A DNA stretch of 64,000 bases from NCBI GenBank assembly GCA_025738555.1, contig JAOVFP010000006.1, forward strand, positions 1,736,001 to 1,800,000, read 5' to 3'. Below, piece by piece: positions 55,296 through 64,000 of this stretch (position 1 is its first letter; each line of letters opens with the position of its first letter). The DNA is from Cyathus striatus. Lineage: Eukaryota > Basidiomycota > Agaricomycetes > Agaricales > Nidulariaceae. The notes beneath the pieces are model-generated. The model worked only from the letters and a program-made list of their open reading frames with translations. It had not been told where the DNA came from and made no database searches. Made by a program: the position numbers and the translations under genes.

Positions 55296-55848
55296 ATGCC
55301 ACCTCAACCCAAGTCTGGAGGAAAGTCGCAGTCTGGCGCCGCCGGAAATGGTCCAGCGCAGTCGCAGCAGCAGCGATCAATTCAAACGAGGAGTCAAAGG
55401 GCTGGGCTGCAGGTCCGAAGCTTTTCCACTTACGTGTCGCGGAAAGCTTACTTGACTCGTACCCTCTTCCACAGTTCCCTGTTGGCCGTATTCACCGTTA
55501 CCTGAAACAAAGGACGCAGCATAACGTCAGAATTGGAGCAAAAGCTGCTGTATACACCTCTGCGATTCTAGAGTACCTAACGGCTGAAGTGCTCGAGCTT
55601 GCTGGTTTGTCACCATCATCATCAATGTAAACTTGTTTGCTGATCCTCTTGTAGGTAACGCATCAAAAGATCTACGTGTGAAGCGCATAACGCCGCGCCA
55701 CTTACAGCTTGCCATCCGTGGTGACGAAGAACTTGATACCCTCGTTCGTGCCACCATTGCCGGGGGAGGTGTATTGCCCTTCATCCATAAGAGTTTAACG
55801 GGTAGCGCCAAGGCTGCTAAAAAGGGAGGCATAGAGCAACCACAGTAG
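55296..55848 (+). CDS. HTZ1: histone H2A variant H2A.Z
   Basis: Replication-independent H2A.Z, placed at promoter nucleosomes by SWR1. Exons 55296-55412, 55475-55604 and 55655-55848 give 146 aa in phase. The histone fold is unmistakable: [73 protein letters not shown]-type [19 protein letters not shown]. The [19 protein letters not shown] segment and the [12 protein letters not shown] dock, rather than canonical H2A sequence, mark it as Z. The N-terminal tail is Gly/Ser/Gln-rich ([20 protein letters not shown]) with fewer Lys than usual. Confidence 0.97.
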
Positions 55849-56658
55849 TCCATCACTGTCGGCCCGCACGTTGATTTGGTCTTCTGCAGATCGGTCTCGT
55901 CCTATTTCTCTCATATAGTCCATTAGTCTTGTTATTGATACCAGCTCTTTGCCTGTAACAGATACTGGTTTTGTACATCATATTACAGGATACCGTAACC
56001 TGAAACTATTTTGCGCGATTGTATTTGTTCTGTTTATATTTCGAGGTGTACATTCTTGTTTTTCTTCTCTTTCAATTATTCTTGAGTTATAACATATTTA
56101 TAGACTTCTGAATCGCATCGCACAAACCCCTTGCCCACTTGCTTCAGATGTGTATATTTCCAAAGATAAGTGTAATGTTTTTGGGTTAACATCAGAGGTT
56201 TGAGAGAGTGGAGATCAGGCAGTTGGACTTAGACCGCCGATGACATCGGCCTCCGCAGGATGTAGTTCAGGTCCAGCGCGGACCGGATGGTGAGTACTGA
56301 GTACACTCAAGCGTTTACTGTGACAGTCAGTAAGCTGCCCATTGGTGGAGGATGCTGGACTCTCTTCTAAGTCCATACTTACAGGAAGAACCTCTCACAA
56401 TCATTGTAAATGTCGTGCATAACCTTCACTGCCCAGCGGTTCTATGAGAATGACTTCTCGCAATGCTCACTGAAAAAATTACAAGTCATTCCATATGTCA
56501 TTTTATGCAAGACGAAAAAGGACAAAATGGGGCATAAAGCCATATCTTTTAAAAATACAGATGGGTAATTTCTGCCTATTGTAATGGTCGACTGAGATCC
56601 GCACGGCTGGAATCACATCAGCATCTTCCCTCGAAAGCTATAAAGGAAAAAATGATAC
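55849..56658. other. spacer with two short palindromes
   Basis: 0.8 kb of 3' region between H2A.Z and the KA1-only gene. It holds a perfect odd palindrome GCCGATGACATCGGC (56236-56250) and a hairpin GGTCC-AGCGC-GGACC (56270-56284), 20 nt apart. No ORF. Could be a structured RNA or terminator; undecided. Confidence 0.35.
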
Positions 56659-57112
56659 TCACTCCCGAATAGCACTGTACAAGAATCCGTAGCTCCGTAA
56701 GTTGCCTTTCAACCGTCGTATATCCAGGCTATATGTGTCCTTCAGCCTATCCAAGCGCGTCAATTCCACGGAGAACCTAACTTCATCAGCTGGATCCTCT
56801 GCGATGCTCTCGCCATACAGCACCTTCAATTGTGGGTGTCATTAAGTACGTAAATCATAAAACGGGATGGGGTCATGGGGGACGTACCTTCTCACAGGAT
56901 GATGAATCTTTCCGCGGCCGAATACAGCGGTACTTGTACTCGCTTTCTTCCTCAATCTCAATCCCAATATTTTGCAGCACCCCCTTCACTTTTTTCATGA
57001 CGAGGGACGGCGGGCTTGTGGTGATCGTGGACTGGTCTATTGCACCACGGTGGATTCCAAGTTGTCCTGCTCTAGGGATCTCAGTCAATGTTTCAGTAGA
57101 CGAGGACGACAT
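56659..57112 (-). CDS. free-standing KA1-like domain protein, partial copy of the neighbouring kinase
   Basis: Exons 56888-57112 and 56659-56823 (GTACGT..TTGAAG intron) give 129 aa in phase. The sequence matches only the C-terminal regulatory domain of the KIN4-like kinase at 58214-62102: GIHRGAIDQSTITT versus RVHHGAVDQAMITT, IGIEIEEESEYKYRCIR versus MGIEIQVESEYKYRCIR, and DEVRFSVELTRLDRLKDTYS versus DEVRFYVELTRIGGLNDTYS, followed by RRLKGNLRSYGFLY. No kinase lobe is present. The long linker between the two halves in the parent is replaced by an intron. The frame is open with no lesion, so it may be expressed as a kinase-competing KA1 peptide. The final codon context (GAGTGA) also makes a donor, as at the parent's last intron. 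Confidence 0.7.
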
Positions 57113-57332
57113 GGCGTGGTGTATAGGTAAATATATTGCGGAGCTACGAGTTATACTTCAGAACTGTGCTCAGCCAGAACCATTATCGCGTAGACACCCA
57201 CATTTAAAGTACGTCGTCAGGTAGAGCTTCAGCGAGGAGTAGCAGTGGATCGAAAGGCGTCGTAGTACGTGGTCGAGATGAAGAAGTAGGTAGAGTGGCA
57301 ACAAAGAAGTCTTGTGGAGGACCCTTCATAAG

Positions 57333-57779
57333 TCATTGGATTTCTGGTAATAAAACAAGGGTGCATTCAGACGCTGCACCCACCCATCTGGAAATGGATG
57401 CCCTTGGGCCCTTGTGGACTTCCAGGTCCTCCGTGAATGACGTGGGATGATGAAGGACCATCTTTTGAGATCGATGGCATGACGTCCAGATAATGAGGGA
57501 ATCTACGCCGGCGGACTGCAATATTCCGGAGGGGTAAAAACGCTGTAAATGAGATGTCGAAGTTCTTATTGTTCAGCTTCAGGGAGGCTTCGGAAAGGGT
57601 CTAAAATCAAATGAAGTGCCTCAGGTGCTCACTGATGCCTTGCGCTAGTCCACGGACCGTAATCACCGTCAGACTACATACATACAATTAAAACTGTCAT
57701 TCTCTGTAACCAATGGGATGCTTTCCACAATAAATATGCCTTCAGTGATACGTATTTTTAGCGTATGTACAATGTTCAT
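57333..57779 (-). CDS. candidate 102-aa protein, three exons
   Basis: Exons 57686-57779, 57384-57587 and 57333-57343 join in phase (GTATGT..CGAAG; GTGGGT..ACCAG) to give 102 aa. Start MNIVHTLKIRITEGIFIVES, middle LKLNNKNFDISFTAFLPLRN, basic turn AVRRRRFPHYLDVM and a Gly/Pro-rich end (HGGPGSPQGPKGIHFQ). No family recognised. It sits between the KA1-only gene and the parent kinase, so it could belong to whatever duplication produced that copy, but no similarity to the kinase was seen. The middle exon is open for 68 codons. Confidence 0.37.
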
Positions 57780-58213
57780 AACCTGGCCTTGGCAATTTGC
57801 ATACGGATAGCAAATAAAAGATGTAGAAAAGCTAGCACGCTGGCCTGATACCTATTACCGCCCAAACAAGGGATGTAAAAAAGACAAGTCTCAAAGGCAA
57901 AATAAGCGATACTTAATGACAATCAATACTGAACACAATTAAACAAAGGAAAAAAAGAAACAAAAAAGAAAATCTGAAAACAAGATAACAAAGAGTGATG
58001 AGAGATTTGTTCATCTTTTTGGGGGTAAGTGCGATCAAGTGATAGTGGAACGGGATGGGGAGGGATGGAATTAGGGTATGAATGTCGTATGTAACTAAAA
58101 TAAACCATGAAGCTGGAAGGATGTAAGAAAAAAAGGATATCAGGCCAAAATGGGTAAGCATATAGAGATAACAAAAAAAAAGATGGAAACTATGCAAGTG
58201 GGTAGTGCGATGA
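57780..58213. other. spacer downstream of the kinase
   Basis: 0.43 kb, AT-rich; kinase 3' UTR and presumably the promoter of the 102-aa candidate. Overlapping hydrophobic minus ORFs (57913-58197) are low-complexity. Confidence 0.4.
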
Positions 58214-61200
58214 TCATCCCGCCAGATTCGCGCGTCTAAAAATCAAGTTAGCAAAAAGCTCAAGAAGAAAAAACAGAAACGTACTGTCTAAGAGTATCAT
58301 ACAAAAATTTGTAACTTCTCAAATTTCCTTTCAATCGTCTAGGATCCAAACTATAGGTATCGTTTAATCCACCAATCCGCGTGAGCTCCACATAGAAGCG
58401 GACTTCGTCGCCGACATCTTCCTTATCTTCTCCGTAAGCCGTCGTCCCATTCAACCCCGCAGGTTCGCTGACCATAACAGAAGTCTCGTCGTCGAATGCT
58501 AGCGAAGGCTGGGACGCGTTACTTGGTGGCTGGGAAGATTGCCTGCGCATAAGGAGCCCGCGGAGCATCCCACCGGTTGATGAGAAGGTCGAGGGAGAGG
58601 GTAAGGGAAGGCCGCGTTTATCAACCTGTATGAGCGAAGAATCAGTATAATCAGCCACAATAATAGACTCTTGACTCGCCCCATTCGACGCCGCACTCCC
58701 GACCATCGTCACAGCTGCTAATCCACCAGACGCAACACTTCCAGCAACAGGAGCAACAGTCGCCTTCTTCCTCTTCGCTCTAATACACCTATACTTGTAC
58801 TCGCTTTCCACCTGGATCTCAATCCCCATCCCTTCCAGTACCTCCCGAACAATCTTCATAACATCCTGCGGAGACTTGGTGGTAATCATCGCCTGATCAA
58901 CCGCACCATGATGAACCCTTAACTTGTCTTGAGGAGACTTGGGTTGTTGCTGTTGGTGGGTATCATGGCGAGACGAATCGATCCCGCCCACAGTAACGGA
59001 ATTCCTGAACCTGAACCTGTTCATCAGGCTCGGTGTGGCAGTAGGCGTAGAGGGCGCATCAGAAGCCGCCCTCTGCGGTGTCAGTGGGGGTCTAGTGGAG
59101 CTGGCGCTACGCGGGGTAGTAACGACCACATGAGGAGAAAGCTCCTTCGCAGACGCCGGCGGAGGCTGGTTAACAGCAGTGTTACTAGCAGACCAGCCCC
59201 GCTTGTACTCATCGTTCGGACTGACGTTTTTCTCCTTGTCAGCTTCTGACACCGGGTCGTGTCCTTTGGAGCGCGACCTGAACCAGCCCATGACGCTCTT
59301 GGCTTTAGGCGTGGATGCAGGGAGAGAGCCCTTGGATGGTACGTCCAACTCTGCATTCGCAAAGCTCGGGGATGCAGATGCAGAACCCTGAGAACTAGAA
59401 GGAAACGCACTAGGCGGGGGAGGCAAAGTCGACATCGCTGACTTCTTCCCATTCGCAGTAACAGGCGTCGTCGCCGTTTTCGACTTCGCGCTCCTGCCCT
59501 TGATCGTGTTCCTAATCGGATCAACCATAACAGTGAGTGTGTTCCTCCTACTCTTCCTCCCTTCCTTCTCCTTCCCTCCACTCTTGTTGCTCTCCTTGTC
59601 AGCCGAAACAGGGCTCAATAGCACACTCGCACTATCGTTCCGTCCATTGATGCTCATGGACCCATTGACGCTGGGAGTCATCGTCCCGTCCTGCGCATGC
59701 GACGCGGAAGGAGAAATCGGCGATGGTACCGAGGAAGAATTGGAGGACCCAAATATCTTCGTGAGCGTGAACTTGTCCACGCTCGATCGGGCCCGCTGGT
59801 GGCCCCTCTTACCTCCTGAACCACTGCTCTGGCTTGCCGTCTCCTTCTCATCGTGAGGGGGCGAAGAGACATTAATATCCGGTGCGCCCCTGGGCGACTG
59901 TTTAGGTGTCGGCGGGGTAACTTTGGGTGTCGTAGGTGCAGGTGGAGCGGCACCAGCACTACCAGGAGGCTTATACGACGATGGTGTGTTCGCAACGTTA
60001 GGATTGGGGGGAAGTGGCTTGGTTGACCCATTACTCTGTGAAGGTCGCCTCTCCTTAACTGGTGTAGGAGAAACTGCTTGAACAGGAGAAGAAATGCCAT
60101 TAGGCTGAACACCGTTAACCCGCTTCTGCTCCCGCGGCGGTGATGGCTGTTGGGGTGGTGGCTGTTCCTGCTGCCTGCTGCTGCTGTCCATGACTTCCAC
60201 TCCTATCCCTGCTCCTCCTGCTCCCCGAATTGGTAGGCGCGTCATACTCCACCTGAATGGTATGCCTAAATCCGCCGCCACCGCTCCCCCCACTCTTATG
60301 TCCCTGCTTCGCGGGACTCTGCGGCTGAGCCTGGACCGGTGCAAGCCCATTCCTTCCTCTGACGTCCGTCCCTTACTCGTGGTGGTGGTAGTAGTGGTGG
60401 TAACCACAACGTTCGACACCGCACTCCCAGGTGCAGCGAACGGATCGTCCTCTGACAATCCCAGCGCCGCCGGGCTCCCGTACTGCTTCTTCTGCTGCTG
60501 CGTAGGCGTGGCAGACCCAGCGGGTGCCGGCGAAGTCAAAAGACTCTGATCGGCACTATTAGACTCGTAATACAGCTCAGGCTGCACGCTTGTGCTTCTC
60601 CCCGCGGAAGGAAGAACAGTGGTCGTGGCGCGTGCCTCGACGCGATTGCTCTGACTTCGCCCTTGTTGTTGTTGTTGCTGTTGCTGTGAAGCCTGAGCGG
60701 CCTCCCGTGCGGCCTGCGCGTCTTTCTTGAGCTGCTTCTGGTAAGCGACCCGTTTCTGATGATGAAGGTCCATTGCCGACTTTTCTAGATCTTCGACGGT
60801 CTTGCCAAATGCATTGGGCTTTCCGTCCCTTCTTGGGTTCACATATTCGCTGAGCCACGGATGGCGCATGACGGTGTCTAACGAGGCACGACGGGTGGGG
60901 TCGGGGACGAGCATAATACCCAGTAGGTCTCGTGCGCCTGGAGTGATGTATTCGGGGAATGTAAGAGGAGTGTTAACGATGTATCTGTAGAGTAGATTGA
61001 TGTTGTCGCCATCGGGATTTGCAGGGTCGTCATCAAAGGGGAGATAGCCCGCCAACATGGCGTACAGAATCACACCGCAACTCCAGATATCGACGGCGCT
61101 TCCCACATAGAGGCCCTCTGAGATGACGAGTTCTGGAGCGGCATAGCAAGGACTGCCGCAGCTGGTCTGCATCAAATCGTCGGCTCTGTGTTCAAAGCGA

Positions 61201-62102
61201 TTGGCAAAGCCAAAATCAGTGATGAGAACGTTGCGATTGCGGTCCAATAGTAGATTCTCGAGCTTGAGATCGCGGTGGACAATCTTCTTTTGGTGAATGT
61301 ACCAGACGCCTGAGATGAGCTGGTGGAAGAGTTTCTGTGCGTCGCGTTCGCGGAGGTAGCGGTGGGCAAGGATGTGATCGAAAAGCTCTCCTCCTGAGGC
61401 ATATTCGAGGATAATTCCGATGTACTTGTCTGTTTCGATTACGTCGTAGAGACGGACGATGTTGGGGTGCTTGAGGGACTGGAGAGAAGAAGAAAAAAGT
61501 TAGGAGGGGTAGGTAAGGTGGTGAAAAAGGGGGGGGAGGGTGGGGTGGAAAGTGAAACGTCATACCCTGAGGACTTCAATTTCTCGCTCGACCTTGGACA
61601 TGCGTGTGCTATTGTCCACGTTTCCCCTCCGGATGAGCTTAACAGCAACCTCTTCTCCCCATTGGGAGTGGAGGCCTAATTTTACCTTGCCAAACTCGCC
61701 CTCTCCGAGGGTCTGGAGGAGGAGATACGGGCCGAACTTTGGGATGGTGCGTCGGGGGTGGGATTCGATGTATTGGAGGGCGGCAGGATGGTTGTACACG
61801 TCTGGATAGGGTGTGCTGGGGGACATTTGGTTTGGGGTAGAATCATCGTTGTGGGAATGATCGGCAGCAGCGGCATGGAGAGATGGTGAGACAACCTGGT
61901 GGGATGCACCGCGCTGCTGGCGACGAGAGGAGACGGACGCAGAGGGCGGGGTGGGCTGCTGGACGGTGGCAGAGACGGGGCGGCCTGCAGAGGAGGGGGC
62001 TGAAGGGTACTGCTGATGGTTGTGGTGGTGGCGAGAGGAAGAGCTGGGTGGGGATTCGAGTGGAGGGATCTGGAGGCTTGTGGTGTGAGAGGAGGGCGGC
62101 AT
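58214..62102 (-). CDS. CAMKL-family Ser/Thr kinase, KIN4-like, with C-terminal KA1-like domain
   Basis: AMPK-related kinase of the Kin4/Kin1 branch, known from yeast as a spindle-position checkpoint kinase. Exons 61566-62102, 58285-61478 and 58214-58235 give 1,250 aa in phase. A Ser/Pro/His-rich N-terminal tail of about 125 aa is followed by the kinase: glycine loop LGEGEFGKVKLG, VAVKLIRRG (catalytic Lys), SLKHPNIVRLYDVI, HRDLKLENLLLD, ITDFGFANRF, CGSPCYAAPELV and WSCGVILYAMLAGYLPFDDD. Then come a polyQ-containing linker, some 600 residues of Ser/Pro-rich disordered sequence, and a split KA1-like domain (HHGAVDQAMITT, ESEYKYRCIRAKRKK, DEVRFYVELTRIGG, RRLKGNLRSYKFLYD). The partial duplicate lies at 56659-57112. 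Confidence 0.93.
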
Positions 62103-63638
62103 TGGGGCGGTGTTGGATATAGTGTTAAACTGGGGTATAGCAACGAAGGTGCATGGGTAAGTAAGCAGAGCAGAGAGCAAAGAGCAGAGGGCAGAGAGTA
62201 GCAGCAGCAAATGAACGCACTAAGATGCAGTGTTATTGTTGGAGGTGGTGGTGGTAAGAGACAGAGAGACGACGAGCTCACGTTGATTAGTGGGATCAAC
62301 AAAGAGAAACACTTCAACCACCGTGGGAATACCCTCTCACTTGTTCTCTCGTGATAGCGTATTCTGGCCCTGTTCCTATTTCATTCTACTAGTCACTAGT
62401 CACTCGTCCTAGTCACTCTTGACACTCCTGACACACACACTCTCTCTCATCGTGAAACGTGTTCCAACTCTGCTGTTACCCTCCAGTTAACCCAACAACA
62501 ACAGCCATCCCGGCCAGGGTCGCCGGACCCGGAACCTGGCACTCATTTCTAATCCTTCCGTCCCCCTTTCACCGGTCCCGAGGCCAAGCTCCCTCTTTCT
62601 CGACCTGCTTTCCTACCACACCCCAACCTCCAGCTTTTCATATCTCAATCGGCCTTCCCCGGGAACATACACGCCATTCCCTCTCGGCACTCCCACCTCT
62701 CTTTCCCGACCCCGAGCTTGCCTCCAGCTTCTCTGTCCTACCATCGAAGAAACCAGCTCGCTTCTCGACGCTCGCCGCTCGAATGACAGCACTCTTAGAA
62801 ATCGACGCTCCCACTCCATATTCAACTCGCCGCCGTCCCTCCTTCCCCCCATGTGCTACTCCTCGCTTAACCCGTCTCTCCCGCCAAACACTTGCACAAC
62901 TCACACTTTCCAATCTTATTTCTCAAATCTCTGATTAAACCGTCAACTCTACGTACGCGTTTCTCAATTCTGCCCGTCAACAATGCAGCCTGCTGTTCTA
63001 TTTATATCCCCTCTTGTTTATAAATATTCTTTTTTCAATTCAAAGCAACGAGAAGCCCCAAATCCGATCGTTATATCCTATCTTTCGTCGAGTGCCTTCC
63101 TCGCGTAAAGTTAAACGTCCAAGTCTCCTATCTCTTCATCTAAATACGCAGCAAGGTGTATGCACGATGCACTTATTGCCAGCGAGACGGTGATAACAAC
63201 TTCTCTCTCTCTCTAACGACGCTACTGAGTTCCCAACAGTTCTAACAAGGTACGCACATACACGTTGTCATTCGAAGCCTGTAATTATCAACCCTTCACC
63301 CATAAATCAACCTCACGGTCCCTGATTTTATCAACTTCAACGCGTTACGGCCGAACCCTGTCTACCATCCATCTAAAGTAACTGCTATCCTTCCAAAGGC
63401 TGTGGCCACCTGCAACGGTGATACCGCCAATAACGTTATATCAACCTTTGATATCCTACAGTCGCCACACATTATCAACATCTACATACGTACGTGGCCT
63501 TCGCGTCCGATGCTAGAGCTATAAATATGGTCTCGCTACCGTCATTAATCAATTATCACCTCGTTGCTTTCTTGGCACCTTTTCATAATTGTTGATGTGA
63601 TTTTACGATGGTGTCCCTAGTGATCCTCGCTAAGTAAT
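62103..63638. other. kinase promoter and leader, 1.5 kb, no gene confirmed
   Basis: CT-rich sequence with a likely 5'-UTR intron of the kinase (GTGAGC..CTTAG, about 62223-62281, minus strand). A 159-codon plus ORF at 62459-62938 is Ser/Pro/Thr/Leu-rich and unspliced; it lies in a pyrimidine-rich promoter and is probably a compositional ORF, though an orphan gene is possible. Confidence 0.4.
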
Positions 63639-64000
63639 TTAAACTAATACAACATCATAAATATTATCAAACCATTTACGACCGCGGCACGGATCGTACT
63701 TTACCGTCTCATACAATCCCAATACTTCATTCTGCCACATTTCAATTGTCTTCCGCTCTTCAATCCAAATACCAAACCAAGGACTAAAATGCACAGACGC
63801 TCCAGTTTCTCCTTCAGAAAATCCCACATATCGAAGGCGGCTGCAGTGCTTCAAATAAGGTGGGCACCGTAGGTCGCTAAAGCCTTGCAGTGGGGACGGT
63901 TTCTCGCAAGTTGGGCGCGTAAGCGCGCATAAGGAAAAGAATTCGAGATGAGGAGAGAGCGCGTAAGGCGACTGAGCCAGATGGGTTGATACCGCCTTTA
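63639..64000 (-). CDS. F-box-like protein, C-terminal part (5' end outside window)
   Basis: The minus-strand frame is open without interruption from the right edge to the stop at 63639 (about 120 codons). Leu-rich beginning (LAQSPYALSPHLEFFSLCAL), then CPPYLKHCSRLRYVGFSEGE, HFSPWFGIWIEERKTIEMWQ and DPCRGRKWFDNIYDVVLV. The LRYVGF strand followed by a W-rich block is what I expect at the C-terminus of mushroom F-box/LRR-like proteins. The F-box itself would be beyond 64000, so the family is an inference. Confidence 0.5.
   Translation of the reverse strand, partial: KAVSTHLAQSPYALSPHLEFFSLCALTRPTCEKPSPLQGFSDLRCPPYLKHCSRLRYVGFSEGETGASVHFSPWFGIWIEERKTIEMWQNEVLGLYETVKYDPCRGRKWFDNIYDVVLV

Noticed and set aside
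58929..60549. Several plus-strand ORFs of 60-119 codons
   Set aside because: They are antisense to the long, Ser/Pro-rich disordered part of the KIN4-like kinase, whose biased codons suppress stops on the other strand; no domain or splice support.
62459..62938. 159-codon plus ORF upstream of the kinase
   Set aside because: Pyrimidine-rich promoter/leader DNA gives long Ser/Pro/Leu frames; no introns, no recognisable domain. Kept only as a note in the spacer entry.

Overview
The window is nuclear DNA of a filamentous basidiomycete, most likely an Agaricomycete. Genes are dense and carry many short introns of about 45-70 nt (GT..AG). Several families typical of mushrooms are present: an F-box/LRR-like protein, a short Cys-rich protein with a Cys-Gly-His core, paired multi-pass membrane proteins and an AP-1-type beta-adaptin without an ear. 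I see no bacterial or viral genes, no rRNA or convincing tRNA, no CRISPR array and no intact transposon. I built exon models by hand, joining conserved protein blocks across consensus splice sites and checking that phases add up.

Left arm (1-10 kb), housekeeping. CSN1 (COP9 signalosome, runs off the left edge) and NOP53 (60S biogenesis) lie on the minus strand. NOP53 is divergent from RPO41, the mitochondrial RNA polymerase (1,340 aa in 8 exons). RPO41 converges on ATP14 (ATP synthase subunit h), which is head-to-head at 113 bp with INH1, the ATPase inhibitor. Three neighbouring genes therefore serve mitochondrial transcription and ATP synthase, and the enzyme subunit and its inhibitor share one promoter region.

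10-30 kb. An F-box/LRR-like gene, an Asn/Thr-rich protein, a secreted GH30 glucanase, a beta-adaptin whose 5' end has no in-frame ATG, two paralogous seven-TM-like proteins, and between them an NFX1/FAP1 zinc-finger factor with a C-terminal R3H-like region.

31-46 kb. A SUR7/PalI membrane protein, a DUR3 urea transporter, then a gene-poor stretch (about 37.9-46.2 kb) holding small genes assembled from short exons: a single-TM protein, a Cys-rich protein and a proline-rich protein.

46-64 kb. An ACR3 arsenite permease broken by a one-base frameshift, eIF2D/TMA64, a multiply broken gene for a secreted protein, an rvt-type cellular reverse transcriptase (877 aa), H2A.Z, a free-standing copy of the C-terminal KA1-like domain of the adjacent kinase, a hidden 102-aa gene, the KIN4-like kinase itself (1,250 aa), and the 3' end of an F-box-like gene at the right edge.

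The most interesting points are the ATP14/INH1 divergent pair, the rvt gene, the orphan KA1 copy beside its parent kinase, the Asn/Thr-rich protein and the two decaying genes in an otherwise intact region.
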